DNA of 64,000 bases from an uncultured Collinsella sp. (GCA_937950325.1 CALFDJ010000061.1:3372-67371), one strand, 5' to 3'. Shown: positions 52,915-62,608, counted from the first letter of the stretch. Notes: generated by a model not told the origin, from the letters alone. A program made the numbers and translations.

Positions 52915-54363
52915 ATGGCAGAATCTCGTGCGGAGCGTAAGGCTCGTCGTGCTTTGATCGAGGCGGCTGAGGGGTCGGGGGAGAAAAAATCTTCTAAGAA
53001 ATCCAAGTCGTCTCTGAATGCGAAGGGTAAGTCGGCTAAGGGCAAGGCTAAGGCCAAGCGTCCCGGCTCTCGTCGGAACGACGATAAGGCATCTCAGAAT
53101 CGCTCCAAGCGCCCGTATAAGAATCCGGTTCCGTCTGCGCGTAAGGCCGTTGATCCCAAGTCTCCTTGTTCCATCATGAAAGCTTGCGGTGGGTGTACGG
53201 CGCTCAATCGTCCTTATAAGAAGCAGCTCGCCGCCAAGCAGGCTGCTATGGAGGAGGTTTTTGCTTCGCTTTGTGAGCGTGAGGGCATTGCTGTAGATCC
53301 TATTCGTGGCATGGGTGTCACCCTGGGCGACCCGGGTAAATATCCTGCGCCGCGTGGCTTTCGTCATAAGGCTGCCACTCCCTTTGCTCCCGGTAAGGAG
53401 GGCGCTGTCCGTTGCGGTTTCTTTGAGCGCGGCACGCACAAGATCGTTGCCGTACCCGAATGCCCCGTCGAGGCACCGGGCGCCCGTCAGATTCTCAACG
53501 GCATCGCACGCGAAGCTGAGCGGCTACATATTCCCGCCTTTAATGAGGACAAGCATCTTGGTTTGCTTCGCTATGCCGTCGTCCGCTGCGGTTGGCGTAC
53601 CGACCAGGTCATGGTCACGCTCGTGACCGCTCAGCGCGACTTGCCGCATGCGCAGGAGTTCTTTGAGGCTGTCGCGGCACTCGATCCGCATATCGTCACC
53701 GTTGCCCAAAATATCAATGGCCGTCCCGGTAACGCCATCTTGGGTGAGGAGACTCGTATCGTCTATGGCGCCGAGTGCATGCGCGATCAGTTGCTCGACT
53801 GCGAATTCGACATCTCCCCCACCGCGTTCTATCAGACCAATCCGCAGCAGACCGAGCTGCTCTACCAGCTCGCCATCGACGGCATGGATCTGCACCAGGG
53901 CGATGTGCTTATGGATGCCTACTGCGGCAGCGGCACCATCGGTCTTTGCGCAGCCAAAGATGCCCAGAACAAGGGCATCGGCATTATGCTGCTCGGCGTG
54001 GAGCGCAACCCGGCGGGCATTGCCGACGCACGCCGCAATGCCGAGCTCAACGGCCTCACCCGCAGCGCTTGGTTTATGGCCGACGACGCCACCGATTACA
54101 TCCTAGATGCCGCCGACAACAACGAGCGGATCGATGTCCTTTCCATCGACCCGCCGCGTGCCGGCTCCACCCCCGAGTTCCTCGAAGCTGCCTGCGCACT
54201 TAAGCCGCGCCGCATCACCTATATCAGCTGCAACCCCGTGACTCAAGAGCGCGACCTGCATCAGCTCCTCGACGGAGGCTATCGCCTGCTCAAGATCGCG
54301 CCCGTCGACATTTTCCCTCACACCGACCACACCGAAACCGTAGCGGTCCTCGAACGCCGCTAA
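52915..54363 (+). CDS. TrmA/RlmD-family RNA (uracil-5-)-methyltransferase
   Basis: A 482-residue methyltransferase probably making m5U in 23S rRNA (RlmD-like) or tRNA. An N-terminal Lys/Ser/Arg-rich tail of about 75 residues replaces the usual TRAM domain. Cys85, Cys91, Cys94 and Cys183 fit the iron-sulfur cluster of the RlmD group. SAM and catalytic blocks are ISPTAFYQTNPQQTELLY, DAYCGSGTIGL, SIDPPRAG and the nucleophile in ISCNPVTQERDL. The first third of the gene uses many T-ending codons, unlike its C-ending remainder and neighbours. TGGAG lies seven bases before the ATG. Confidence 0.9.
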   Translation: MAESRAERKARRALIEAAEGSGEKKSSKKSKSSLNAKGKSAKGKAKAKRPGSRRNDDKASQNRSKRPYKNPVPSARKAVDPKSPCSIMKACGGCTALNRPYKKQLAAKQAAMEEVFASLCEREGIAVDPIRGMGVTLGDPGKYPAPRGFRHKAATPFAPGKEGAVRCGFFERGTHKIVAVPECPVEAPGARQILNGIAREAERLHIPAFNEDKHLGLLRYAVVRCGWRTDQVMVTLVTAQRDLPHAQEFFEAVAALDPHIVTVAQNINGRPGNAILGEETRIVYGAECMRDQLLDCEFDISPTAFYQTNPQQTELLYQLAIDGMDLHQGDVLMDAYCGSGTIGLCAAKDAQNKGIGIMLLGVERNPAGIADARRNAELNGLTRSAWFMADDATDYILDAADNNERIDVLSIDPPRAGSTPEFLEAACALKPRRITYISCNPVTQERDLHQLLDGGYRLLKIAPVDIFPHTDHTETVAVLERR

Positions 54364-54392
54364 CCAACCTCAGTATATTTTTGGGACAAGAA

Positions 54393-54420
54393 AGGGGGCG
54401 ACCCGCCTGGGCCGCCCCCT
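54393..54420. terminator. Hairpin between convergent methyltransferase and PHP genes
   Basis: AGGGGGCG/CGCCCCCT stem; TCGCTTGGTTT follows on the plus strand and TCTT on the minus. Confidence 0.7.
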
Positions 54421-54441
54421 TCGCTTGGTTTATAAACTCCG

Positions 54442-55263
54442 CTACATCCCATTGCGCAGATCGCACACGCCGGCTGCCGCCATCTCGCGCAGCAGCGTCT
54501 CGCGGTCGCGCGTCACGATCAAATCCAGCGGGAAGTGAATCTCGTCGAGCATCTTGCGCGCGTGATCGAGCTTGCCAATGGCCATGCCAATGTGCGCATC
54601 GGTCGACACGCCAATGCCCACGCCCAGCTCGGCGCAGCGCTCGGCGATCTTGCGGCATACGGCCCAATGCTCAGCGTCGACACCGTGTTCAAGACTATGG
54701 TTGTTGATCTCGATAATCTTGTGCTTGGCCTTAGCTGCCAACAGTACCTCGTCGATATCGAACGGCACACCCGAACGCCCCGTGTGGCCCAGCATGAACA
54801 CCTTGGGGTGCTCCAGGGCATTGATATACATCTCGGTCGTCTGGGCCAGCGTCGCGCCCTCAGCAATCTGCGGATTATGCACGCTTGCAACCAAATAATC
54901 CAAATTACGCGTAACCAAATCGAACAGCGAATGCTGACGGCTGTACGAATCGCCGGCGATATCGAGCGTGACAGGAGTGTCCTCGCCAAACAGGCTTCCG
55001 TTCAGCGAAACGATATCGGCCTCGGCACCACGCAGCACCAGCACGCCGCTCCAAATGCGCGGCCAGATATCCTGGTTGATAAAGAACTGGTAACTGCGCA
55101 GGTCATTGGGGCAAGCCGTAACCATAGAGCTCAAATGGTCGGCAGATCCGAGCACCTGCAGACCACGCTCTGCCGCCCAGTACACATTCTCCTCAATGGT
55201 CGAATATGCATGCGCAGAGAACATCGTATGGGTATGAATGTCACAAGAAAGCAGGTAGGGCAT
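54442..55263 (-). CDS. PHP-domain phosphatase/phosphoesterase, YcdX-like
   Basis: A 273-residue PHP-fold metal hydrolase. Metal ligands appear as DIHTHTMFSAHA (8-19), GSADHLSS (about 39-46), RGAEADI (about 78-84), VASVHNP, LGHTGR, EINNHS and STDAHIG. This full set matches the YcdX group of PHP phosphatases. The natural substrate is unknown. AAGGAGA precedes the ATG. Its promoter lies in the 165 bases before the aminotransferase stop. Confidence 0.9.
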   Translation of the reverse strand: MPYLLSCDIHTHTMFSAHAYSTIEENVYWAAERGLQVLGSADHLSSMVTACPNDLRSYQFFINQDIWPRIWSGVLVLRGAEADIVSLNGSLFGEDTPVTLDIAGDSYSRQHSLFDLVTRNLDYLVASVHNPQIAEGATLAQTTEMYINALEHPKVFMLGHTGRSGVPFDIDEVLLAAKAKHKIIEINNHSLEHGVDAEHWAVCRKIAERCAELGVGIGVSTDAHIGMAIGKLDHARKMLDEIHFPLDLIVTRDRETLLREMAAAGVCDLRNGM

Positions 55264-55428
55264 CGGGTCTCCTTATCTGGCACGGCCGTCGCTTATATTC
55301 ATTGTACGCATAGCCTTCGATAGTCGTAAAACCACTCCATCCCAAAGACACAACGTCCATGACAACGGGGTCCGGCTTAACACCAAACCCCGTTTCACGT
55401 AAAACATTGTAGGCAGAGCGCTTTACTT

Positions 55429-56613
55429 TTAACGATACTCGTCCGCCAACTGTTTCCAAGCGGGTAGCGAATTGACAATCGTTTCGTAGCTCACGCAATA
55501 GCCCAGGCGGAACCAACCCGGCATACCAAAGCTGTCCGAGGGAACCGCAAGCAACTCATACTTCTTTGCGCGCTCGCAAAACGCATTCGCATCGGGCTCG
55601 AGTGCCTTCACCCACAGGTAGAAAGCACCGTCCGGCTCAACATAGGTATAGCCGTAGTCCGTCAAAGCATCGGTGAGCGCCGTGCGGTTGCGGGCATAGG
55701 CCCCGACATCACTCGGCTCATCGATGCAATCGATGATCACGCGCTGGAAGAGTGCCGGTGCGCATACAAAACCCAGCGTACGGGCAGCGCCCGCAACAGC
55801 CGGCATCAGACGGGCAGCCTGCGGATTGGTGTTGGGAACCAAGATCCACCCCACGCGCTCACCCGGCAGCGACAGCGACTTGGAATACGAGTAGCACACG
55901 ATGGTGTGCTCGTAGATCGAGGGCACCCAAGGCACCTCGGCACCGTACACGATCTCGCGGTACGGCTCATCCGAGATGAGCATAATCGGATTCTCGGGAT
56001 CGCGCTGAGCGTTGGCCTCGCGCAGAACATTGGCCAGTCGCGTCAGCGTGTTGCGTGTATATACGGCACCAGTCGGATTGTTGGGCGAGTCGATGATGAC
56101 GGCAGTCGTCTTATCGGTAATCGCCTTGAGCACGTTGTCCACGCTCAGCTGGAACGTATCTTCATCGGCGAGCGCCTCAACACACGTACAGCCGGCCTTC
56201 TCAATCCAAACGCGATACTCCGGAAAGTACGGGGCGATAACAATAACCTCGTCGCCCGGGTTCGTAACGGCGTTGAGCGTGCAGGTGAGCGAAGCCGCGG
56301 CACCCACCGTCATAAAGACGTCCTTACCCTCATAGTTCGTTCCAAAGCGGCGGTTGAGCGATTCGGCGACGGCTGCTCGACATTGCGGCAGGCCCGGAGC
56401 GGGGGTGTAGCCGTGCAACTGGTCACTCGGCAGCTCCAGGGCCTTCTTAATGGACTCCGCCACAGCAGCGGGTGCCGGAACGCTCGGGTTGCCCAGCGAG
56501 AAATCGAACACGTTTTCCGCGCCGATTTGCGCCTTGCGCTCAAGGCCATAGCTAAAAATCTCGCGGATGATGGAGCTCTCTGCACCGCGAGCATACATAG
56601 TTTCGTTGATCAT
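55429..56613 (-). CDS. Class I/II PLP-dependent aminotransferase
   Basis: A 394-residue aminotransferase of the aspartate aminotransferase fold. Marks are FSLGNPSVPAP (about 38-48), GAAASLTCTLNA for phosphate binding, DSPNNPTGAVY (about 173-183) and the PLP lysine in YSYSKSLSLPGERVGW (about 239-254). The N-terminus IREIFSYGLERKA is seen in a subgroup of clostridial and coriobacterial enzymes. The amino-donor specificity is not clear; aspartate or aromatic residues are possible. ATG 56613 follows AAAGGGG; the longer frame is rejected. Confidence 0.9.
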   Translation of the reverse strand: MINETMYARGAESSIIREIFSYGLERKAQIGAENVFDFSLGNPSVPAPAAVAESIKKALELPSDQLHGYTPAPGLPQCRAAVAESLNRRFGTNYEGKDVFMTVGAAASLTCTLNAVTNPGDEVIVIAPYFPEYRVWIEKAGCTCVEALADEDTFQLSVDNVLKAITDKTTAVIIDSPNNPTGAVYTRNTLTRLANVLREANAQRDPENPIMLISDEPYREIVYGAEVPWVPSIYEHTIVCYSYSKSLSLPGERVGWILVPNTNPQAARLMPAVAGAARTLGFVCAPALFQRVIIDCIDEPSDVGAYARNRTALTDALTDYGYTYVEPDGAFYLWVKALEPDANAFCERAKKYELLAVPSDSFGMPGWFRLGYCVSYETIVNSLPAWKQLADEYR

Positions 56614-56673
56614 CTGTTCCCCTTTCGCATAGGCGCTATTGTACGCTTTAGCCGAGCAAAGTGCCGCAGCAAT

Positions 56674-56733
56674 GTTGATTGGGGACAGACTTAAATGCGT
56701 GAAAACGCTCATTTAAGTCTGTCCCCAATCAAC
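56674..56733. repeat. Long GGGACAG palindrome with 24-base perfect arms (copy 10)
   Basis: Arms 56674-56697 and 56710-56733 are exact complements and include TTGGGGACAGACTTAAATG. Loop CGTGAAAACGCT. It lies between the aminotransferase start and the ftsH terminator. Confidence 0.88.
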
Positions 56734-56756
56734 AGACGGCCCCATATCGCTCAAAA

Positions 56757-56795
56757 GAAAAAGCCTCCGCAGGTTTCCCCGCGGAGGCTTTCGCC
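56757..56795 (-). terminator. Terminator of the tilS-hpt-ftsH cluster
   Basis: On the minus strand AAAGCCTCCGCGG...CCTGCGGAGGC followed by TTTTTCTTTT. Confidence 0.88.
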
Positions 56796-56802
56796 ACAAA
56801 GA

Positions 56803-58938
56803 CTATTTGTCGGCGTCGGTGTCGGCATCGACGACGGCATGGTCATCGTCAGCATCATCGGATGCGGCTTCGGCATCCTCCTGCATGGCCGCCTGCGCAA
56901 AGGCCGCGGCATCAGCCGCCAGCTCCTCCTCGCTCATTCGAGGCACGCGCTTCTTGGTCGGCATGCCGGCCGCCTTGGCATTGCGCTCCTCCTTGGCCGC
57001 CAGGATATCGCCCTCGCGCTCAAGGTAGGCATTCCACTCGTTGTCGAGCAGGGCGTTCACGGCGTCACCTTCGACGGTCTCGCGCTCAAGCAGCACCTTC
57101 GCCATCAGATCGAGCTGATCGCGACGGGCGTCCAGGATCTCGACCGCACGACGATGGGCCTCGCGCATGATGCGCTGAACCTCGATATCGATGCGGCGCG
57201 CCGTCTCCTCGGAGTAATCCTGATGATCGGCGTAATCGCGACCGAGGAACACCTGATGTTGCGCCTCGCCAAACACTTGCGTGCCCAGCTCCTCGCTCAT
57301 GCCCAGGCGCGTGACCATCTCGCGCGCCATCTTGGTTGCGCGCTCCAGATCGTTGCTCGCGCCCGACGTAATGTCATCGCACATGAGCTCCTCGGCAACG
57401 CGACCGCCCAAGAACACGGCGAGCTCGTCGAGCATCTCGTTCTTGGTCTTGAGGAAGTGGTCCTCCTGCGGAAGCTGCAGTGTGTAGCCCAGCGCCTGGC
57501 CACGGCTGACGATCGAGATCTTGTGAACCGGATCGGAATGCTCCAGGATGTGGCCCACCAGGGCGTGACCGCTCTCGTGGTAGGCAATCGTGGTGCGCTC
57601 GGCCTCGGTCATCACGCGACCCTTGCGCTGCGGTCCGGCAATCACGCGCTCCATCGATTCCTCGACCTCGTCCATCGAGATCACGGAACGATGGCGGCGG
57701 GCAGCCAGCAGCGCAGACTCGTTGAGCAGGTTCGCCAAATCGGCGCCAGTAAAGCCAACGGTCATCTGGGCGAGCTTCTCAAACTTAACGTCCTCGTCCA
57801 TCGGCTTGTTCTCGGCATGCACGCGCAAGATCTGCTCGCGCCCCTTCACATCCGGACGGTCGACCGTAACCTGACGGTCAAAACGGCCGGGAAGCAGCAA
57901 TGCCGGATCCAGGATGTCAGGACGGTTGGTCGCAGCGATCAGGATGACCGACTCGCTTTCCTCAAAACCGTCCATCTCGACCAGCAGCTGGTTGAGCGTC
58001 TGCTCGCGCTCGTCGTGGCCGCCGCCCAAGCCGGCTCCGCGCTGACGTCCCACGGCATCGATCTCATCGATGAAGATGATCGACGGGGCCTGGGACTTGG
58101 CCTCCTTAAAGAGGTCACGCACACGGCTGGCGCCGACACCTACGAACATCTCGACAAAGTCGGAACCCGAGATGCTAAAGAACGGCACGCCCGCCTCGCC
58201 GGCAACGGCCTTGGCCAGCAGCGTTTTACCGGTGCCCGGAGGGCCAACCAGCAACACGCCACGCGGGATCTTGGCGCCCAGCTTGCGATAGCGATCCGGA
58301 TCGCTCAAAAAGTCACGGATCTCCTCGAGCTCCTCGACTGCCTCGTCCACGCCGGCAACGTCTTCAAACTTGACCTTGGGGCGTGTGGCCTCGTTGGTCT
58401 TGGCGTTGGTCTTGCCAAACTGCATGTTCCTGTTGTTGGCGCCCATCATCTGGCGCATAAAGTAGAACATGATGGCGATAAGGGCGATCGTCGGAAGCAC
58501 ACTCATCGCCAAGTCGCCCCAAAAATCGGGATCGTTGGTGTTGACGATGTACTTGGTATCGGGGTGCTCCGCCATGAGCTCGGCAAGCGAATCGGAGCCG
58601 ACATAGGTCGAAGAGAAGCTCTTGAGCTCGCTCGTATCGCCCTTGTCCTTCTTCGTCTTCCAGTAATGACCCGTCACGCTTCCGTCTTGAACCGTATAGG
58701 TCAGATCTTCGACGCGATCCTGCTTGATGGCGCTCACCATCTCGCTCGTCGCGAGCTTAACGGTATTGCTGGAATTGGCAAAGCCGGAGCCCATGTTAAA
58801 GAAGGCGTAGCCCAGAAGCGCGCAAGCCAAAATAAAATACAGCCAGCCCGTACGCGTGGGCTTCTTGCCTCCGGGCATCCCCGGGATCTTAGGCTCCCGG
58901 GGAGTCTGGGAATTGTTGTCGTTACGGTCGTCGGGCAT
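56803..58938 (-). CDS. ftsH: ATP-dependent zinc metalloprotease FtsH
   Basis: A 711-residue membrane protease that degrades membrane and regulatory proteins. TM1 is about 31-48 and TM2 146-161, with an external domain between. The AAA+ domain has Walker A GPPGTGKT (232-239), Walker B SIIFIDEIDAVG and the arginine-finger region RPDILDPALLLPGRFDRQ in part. The zinc motif is HESGH (about 453-457), with a further Asp ligand in SGASNDLERAT. A C-terminal tail of about 50 residues is Ala/Asp-rich. The ATG is one base after the hpt stop, with GGAGG inside the hpt end. Confidence 0.97.
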   Translation of the reverse strand: MPDDRNDNNSQTPREPKIPGMPGGKKPTRTGWLYFILACALLGYAFFNMGSGFANSSNTVKLATSEMVSAIKQDRVEDLTYTVQDGSVTGHYWKTKKDKGDTSELKSFSSTYVGSDSLAELMAEHPDTKYIVNTNDPDFWGDLAMSVLPTIALIAIMFYFMRQMMGANNRNMQFGKTNAKTNEATRPKVKFEDVAGVDEAVEELEEIRDFLSDPDRYRKLGAKIPRGVLLVGPPGTGKTLLAKAVAGEAGVPFFSISGSDFVEMFVGVGASRVRDLFKEAKSQAPSIIFIDEIDAVGRQRGAGLGGGHDEREQTLNQLLVEMDGFEESESVILIAATNRPDILDPALLLPGRFDRQVTVDRPDVKGREQILRVHAENKPMDEDVKFEKLAQMTVGFTGADLANLLNESALLAARRHRSVISMDEVEESMERVIAGPQRKGRVMTEAERTTIAYHESGHALVGHILEHSDPVHKISIVSRGQALGYTLQLPQEDHFLKTKNEMLDELAVFLGGRVAEELMCDDITSGASNDLERATKMAREMVTRLGMSEELGTQVFGEAQHQVFLGRDYADHQDYSEETARRIDIEVQRIMREAHRRAVEILDARRDQLDLMAKVLLERETVEGDAVNALLDNEWNAYLEREGDILAAKEERNAKAAGMPTKKRVPRMSEEELAADAAAFAQAAMQEDAEAASDDADDDHAVVDADTDADK

Positions 58939-58939
58939 C

Positions 58940-59488
58940 TTACGAATAAACCTCCGGTTTCAAAATGCCCAGATACGGAAGGTTGCGATAGCGCTCGGCA
59001 TAGTCGAGGCCGTAGCCCACCACAAAGGCATCGGGGCAATGGGTTCCAACATACTTGGGCGTGATGGCCGAGACGCGGTCCTCAACGTCCTTCCACAGGA
59101 AGGCGGCGACCTCCAGAGAAGCGGGCTTGCGGCTCTCGAGGTTCTTCATCAGATACTTGAGCGTCAGGCCCGAGTCCAGAATGTCCTCGACGATCAGCAC
59201 GTCGCGACCGCGGATGTCGATATCCAGGTCCTTAATGATACGCACGATACCCGAGGACTTCACACCGTCGCCATAGCTCGAAACAGCCATGAAATCGATG
59301 TTGGTCGGCAGCTCGATCTTACGCATCAGGTCGCCCATAAAGACAACGGCGCCGCGCAGAACCGCGATCAGTACCAGATCCTTACCAGCGTAGTCGCGCG
59401 TAATCTCCTCGCCCAGGCGAGAAACGATACCTTCGATATCCTCCTGCGTAAACAGAACCTTCTCGATATCCGGATGTTGAGAAGCCAT
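58940..59488 (-). CDS. hpt: Hypoxanthine phosphoribosyltransferase
   Basis: A 182-residue purine-salvage enzyme that joins hypoxanthine or guanine to PRPP. The PRPP loop is VLIVEDILDSGLTLKYL (about 98-114), the flexible-loop region is AVSSYGDGVKSSG, and the C-terminal FVVGYGLDYAERYRNLPYLG is typical of Hpt. It lies between tilS and ftsH, a gene order conserved in many Gram-positive bacteria. AAAGGG precedes the ATG. About 150 bases separate it from tilS, with a possible -10 TAGAAT, so it may have its own promoter. Confidence 0.96.
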   Translation of the reverse strand: MASQHPDIEKVLFTQEDIEGIVSRLGEEITRDYAGKDLVLIAVLRGAVVFMGDLMRKIELPTNIDFMAVSSYGDGVKSSGIVRIIKDLDIDIRGRDVLIVEDILDSGLTLKYLMKNLESRKPASLEVAAFLWKDVEDRVSAITPKYVGTHCPDAFVVGYGLDYAERYRNLPYLGILKPEVYS

Positions 59489-59636
59489 GACAACCCTTTC
59501 TTGTGCTTAATCGCCCACACACCGCCGTATGGACGCGAACTTCACATTCTAGCAGCGCACGGGGTATATTTTCCAGCCCGTACGCCATCAGCGCGGGAAT
59601 ACCGTCAACGTCGCACAGAATAGCTGGCGTGGGACG

Positions 59637-61175
59637 CTATTCCGCATCGACCACACGAAGCAGATATGCCACGCGCGTTGCGGCCGTGCACTTAAAACGC
59701 TCGTCCGCGCGAACTCCGGCGACCCACACCACGGCACCTCCCGGAGCCGTTCTCACCACAGGAACGCCTGCGCGCTCAGAGACGGGAATACGAGCCTCGT
59801 TGAGCAGGTCGGACACCTTCTTACTTCGCCCACTCATGCCCAACGGACACATCACATCCCCCGGCACGGGACCGTCTACCCACAGACGCGCCAAACGTGC
59901 CTCGGAGGGGATCTCCCCGCGCGAGCCGGCGAGCATCCGTTCGCTATCGCGATCAGCAAAGCCCAGCGTCGCGGCATCCACCATAGCGGCCACCCCTCCG
60001 GCACCCGCGAGTTCGCGGGCACGGCGCACAATATCACACCCCGGCTCCACAGCCATCGGCTCTGCCACCAGGATGCGGCCCGCCCCTAGCGGCAATCGAC
60101 CGGGAATGGTGACCCAATCGGCAACTAACCCCTCGCGCGCCGCCGGGGCCTTGAATGACAGCATGCCAAACTCCACGCGTGCATCGATTCCCGCCGGCAG
60201 AGTGAGCGAACCCGAGCCTTCGGCGACACAGGCGAGCACGCGCTCCACATGCCGCATCTCCGGGCGAGCGTCGGGGTCGATACGCTTAATTGCCAGTCGC
60301 ACCATGCGCCGAGCAATCACCACCTCGGCCGCGGCAAGACGGCGCGCATCGAGCACCAGTGCACCCGCCGCCTCCTTACGCAGGCAGCTTCGAAACGCCT
60401 GTGCGGAAAGCTGGGAAAGAAAGGCGTCCTCATCGCCTAAGATCTCGCAGGCGGCGCCAATCGTCTTACAGACGCTCGCGTTGCGCTGCGCCACCACCGG
60501 CATCACCCGATGGCGCACGTAGTTACGCAAGTACGACACGTCCTCGTTGCTCTCGTCCTCTCGCCACGGCTGACCATGCACCTGCAGATAGCCTACGAGC
60601 TCATCATGAGTCAGGTCGAGCAAGGGACGCACCACGATATTCCTCCGGCGAGGAATGCTCGATAGACCAGCGGGCCCCGAACCCTTAATCGCGTTCATCA
60701 AAAACGTTTCCGCGCGATCCGAAGACGTGTGCGCGGTGCAGATACGAGCCGCCGTTCGCGGCGCCCCCGTCTGGGCGCAGAGTTCGCGAACATACCTCCG
60801 CGCCGCGGCATAGCGCACCTCGCGGGCCGCGGCCTCAATATTGCCCGACTCCCCATCAAAATAAGCGTGCTCCACACACAGCGGTAAACCATATTGCGCG
60901 CAGAGCTCACGCACAAAGGCCTCGTCGCCATCGGACGCCTTGCCGCGCAGATGATGGTTTACATGCAGCACATGCAGGCGCTCGCGAGCAATGGGGGCAA
61001 CACCGCGTCCGTCTTGGATATCCAGCTTTGATGTGCACGCCATAAGAAGCAGTGCCGTCGAGTCCGCGCCGCCTGATACCATGAGCACGACAGGAGCAGC
61101 CTGCTGTCTCGTCCGGGTCTCATCGACTGCCCCAGGCACGGCATGGTGTCCGTAATGCTGTGATACCGTTGGCAT
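59637..61175 (-). CDS. tilS: tRNA(Ile)-lysidine synthase
   Basis: A 512-residue TilS that converts C34 of tRNA-Ile(CAU) to lysidine so it reads AUA. The N-terminal PP-loop is SGGADST (34-40), followed by HVNHHLRG (about 74-81), AHTSSDRAETFLMN (about 149-162) and RPLLDLTHDE. The C-terminal domain (about 430-512) includes MSGRSKKVSDLLNEARIP. AGAGGAGG lies before the ATG. It starts the tilS-hpt-ftsH cluster and is divergent from the WalJ-like gene with only 48 bases between the starts. Confidence 0.95.
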   Translation of the reverse strand: MPTVSQHYGHHAVPGAVDETRTRQQAAPVVLMVSGGADSTALLLMACTSKLDIQDGRGVAPIARERLHVLHVNHHLRGKASDGDEAFVRELCAQYGLPLCVEHAYFDGESGNIEAAAREVRYAAARRYVRELCAQTGAPRTAARICTAHTSSDRAETFLMNAIKGSGPAGLSSIPRRRNIVVRPLLDLTHDELVGYLQVHGQPWREDESNEDVSYLRNYVRHRVMPVVAQRNASVCKTIGAACEILGDEDAFLSQLSAQAFRSCLRKEAAGALVLDARRLAAAEVVIARRMVRLAIKRIDPDARPEMRHVERVLACVAEGSGSLTLPAGIDARVEFGMLSFKAPAAREGLVADWVTIPGRLPLGAGRILVAEPMAVEPGCDIVRRARELAGAGGVAAMVDAATLGFADRDSERMLAGSRGEIPSEARLARLWVDGPVPGDVMCPLGMSGRSKKVSDLLNEARIPVSERAGVPVVRTAPGGAVVWVAGVRADERFKCTAATRVAYLLRVVDAE

Positions 61176-61223
61176 TCGCTTCCTCCTCTATTCGTCCGCA
61201 CCCATTGTATCCTTTGGAATCTT

Positions 61224-62033
61224 ATGTCTCGTCTGCACCTTCATATCCTCGGCAGTGGCTCTAAAGGCAACTGCGCACTCATCGAGGGCCCGCAGGGGCT
61301 CATTATGGTCGATGACGGACTGTCTCGCCGCGAGACATTAAAGCGCATGGCAGAACTGGGGCTCTCGACAGACAACGTCTCGGCTCTTCTCATTACTCAT
61401 GAGCATAGCGATCACATCAAGGGCCTCGATGTCTGGTGCAAGCACTGGCACGGTCCCCTCTTTGCCAGCAGGGGGACTCTTTCGAGCAAAGAAAATCTTT
61501 CGCATCTGCCTGTCGAGGAATTCGATCCCGGTGACACCCTATCCATTGCCGGCATCCACGTGCAAACCTACTCAACATCACACGATGTCATCAATCCAGT
61601 CGGTTATCGATTCGACACCCTCGATGATTCCATCGGCTTTGCCACCGACACCGGAGAGCTATCGAGCCAAGCCATGAACACCCTCAAAGATTGTCGAGTC
61701 CTCGCGCTCGAGAGCAACCATGATGTGACCATGCTGCGCGAGGGAGAATATCCCCGCTTTCTTCAGGAGCGCATCCTGTCTGCAAGGGGACACCTCTCCA
61801 ATGGCCAAGCCGCCGAAGCCGCGCGCGAACTTGTTACCGATCGCACCGAACAGCTCATTGCCATGCATTTCAGCCAAGATAACAATCGTCCGAGCCTTAC
61901 CGTCAAAAGCTATGCCAAAGCTCTGGCCGCAACCCTGGATGACGAGGTCGGCAGCTCCGCAACCCTTCTCCAAGGATCGCGAAAACTCTCGATACGCCCT
62001 GCGAGTCAGTATCAGCCGGCAACCATTCAATAG
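61224..62033 (+). CDS. MBL-fold metallo-hydrolase, YycJ/WalJ-like
   Basis: A 269-residue metallo-beta-lactamase-fold protein. Metal ligands are HEHSDH (about 59-64), TSHD (about 118-121), the Asp of ATDTGEL (about 137-143) and a late His in IAMHFSQDN. The N-terminal LGSGSKGNCALIE is typical of YycJ/WalJ, a group with 5'-to-3' exonuclease-type activity linked to DNA repair or to the WalKR locus. No walK/walR is nearby. The ribosome site is weak (TTTGGAA). Confidence 0.9.
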   Translation: MSRLHLHILGSGSKGNCALIEGPQGLIMVDDGLSRRETLKRMAELGLSTDNVSALLITHEHSDHIKGLDVWCKHWHGPLFASRGTLSSKENLSHLPVEEFDPGDTLSIAGIHVQTYSTSHDVINPVGYRFDTLDDSIGFATDTGELSSQAMNTLKDCRVLALESNHDVTMLREGEYPRFLQERILSARGHLSNGQAAEAARELVTDRTEQLIAMHFSQDNNRPSLTVKSYAKALAATLDDEVGSSATLLQGSRKLSIRPASQYQPATIQ

Positions 62034-62041
62034 ACTGTCCT

Positions 62042-62092
62042 AGACAGCAAAAGGGGCCGAGAATCGCTTCCCAGCCCCTTTTGCTGTCTTTT
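62042..62092. terminator. Bidirectional terminator between WalJ-like and hsp20 genes
   Basis: 16-base arms AGACAGCAAAAGGGGC/GCCCCTTTTGCTGTCT with a 16-base loop, then TTTTC. Confidence 0.9.
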
Positions 62093-62115
62093 CATAGCGC
62101 AGAACACCAACGAAG

Positions 62116-62547
62116 TTAGTCGATGGAGATCTTCGTAACGTTCTTCTTCTCGACGATCTTGGGAACCGTAACGGTCAGGATGCCGTCAGCGTACTTAGCC
62201 GAGAGGCCCTCGCTCGAAGCGTCCTTTAGATACACGCCACGCGTCGCGCTGTACGAGCTGAACTCCTTCTGCAGGAAGTTCTTGCCCTCGTTCTCCTCGT
62301 CTTCCTCGACATTCACGCTAATGGACAGACGGCCCTCATTGAGCTCGACATCGATATCGTCCTTGGCGACACCGGTCAGATAGGCCTTGACCTCATAGCC
62401 GTCGCCCTTATCCTCAACGTCAACGGGAAACGCCTTGGAAGCAATCGAGTTGTTTGCAAGGTCGGTCATATCATCAAACAGATCGAACAGCGAGCTAGCA
62501 GAAGGACGAACGCCAAAAACCGAACGATAAGGAACCATGCTTGCCAT
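62116..62547 (-). CDS. Small heat-shock protein, Hsp20/alpha-crystallin family
   Basis: A 143-residue chaperone that holds unfolding proteins. The alpha-crystallin domain spans about 42-135, with AFPVDVEDKGDGYEVKAYLTGV in two parts and the closing ADGILTVTVPK (about 123-133). A short N-terminal arm begins MASMVPYRSVFG, and the C-terminal I-x-I motif is TKISID. AAAGGAGTG lies before ATG 62547; the longer frame is rejected. The upstream region is AT-rich, with two CTTATATAT repeats; no CIRCE or HAIR box was found. Confidence 0.93.
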   Translation of the reverse strand: MASMVPYRSVFGVRPSASSLFDLFDDMTDLANNSIASKAFPVDVEDKGDGYEVKAYLTGVAKDDIDVELNEGRLSISVNVEEDEENEGKNFLQKEFSSYSATRGVYLKDASSEGLSAKYADGILTVTVPKIVEKKNVTKISID

Positions 62548-62608
62548 GTTTACCACTCCTTTTAGGACTGCCGAGCCATCTTCTAGGTGACTGGGACTTC
62601 TTTTGACG

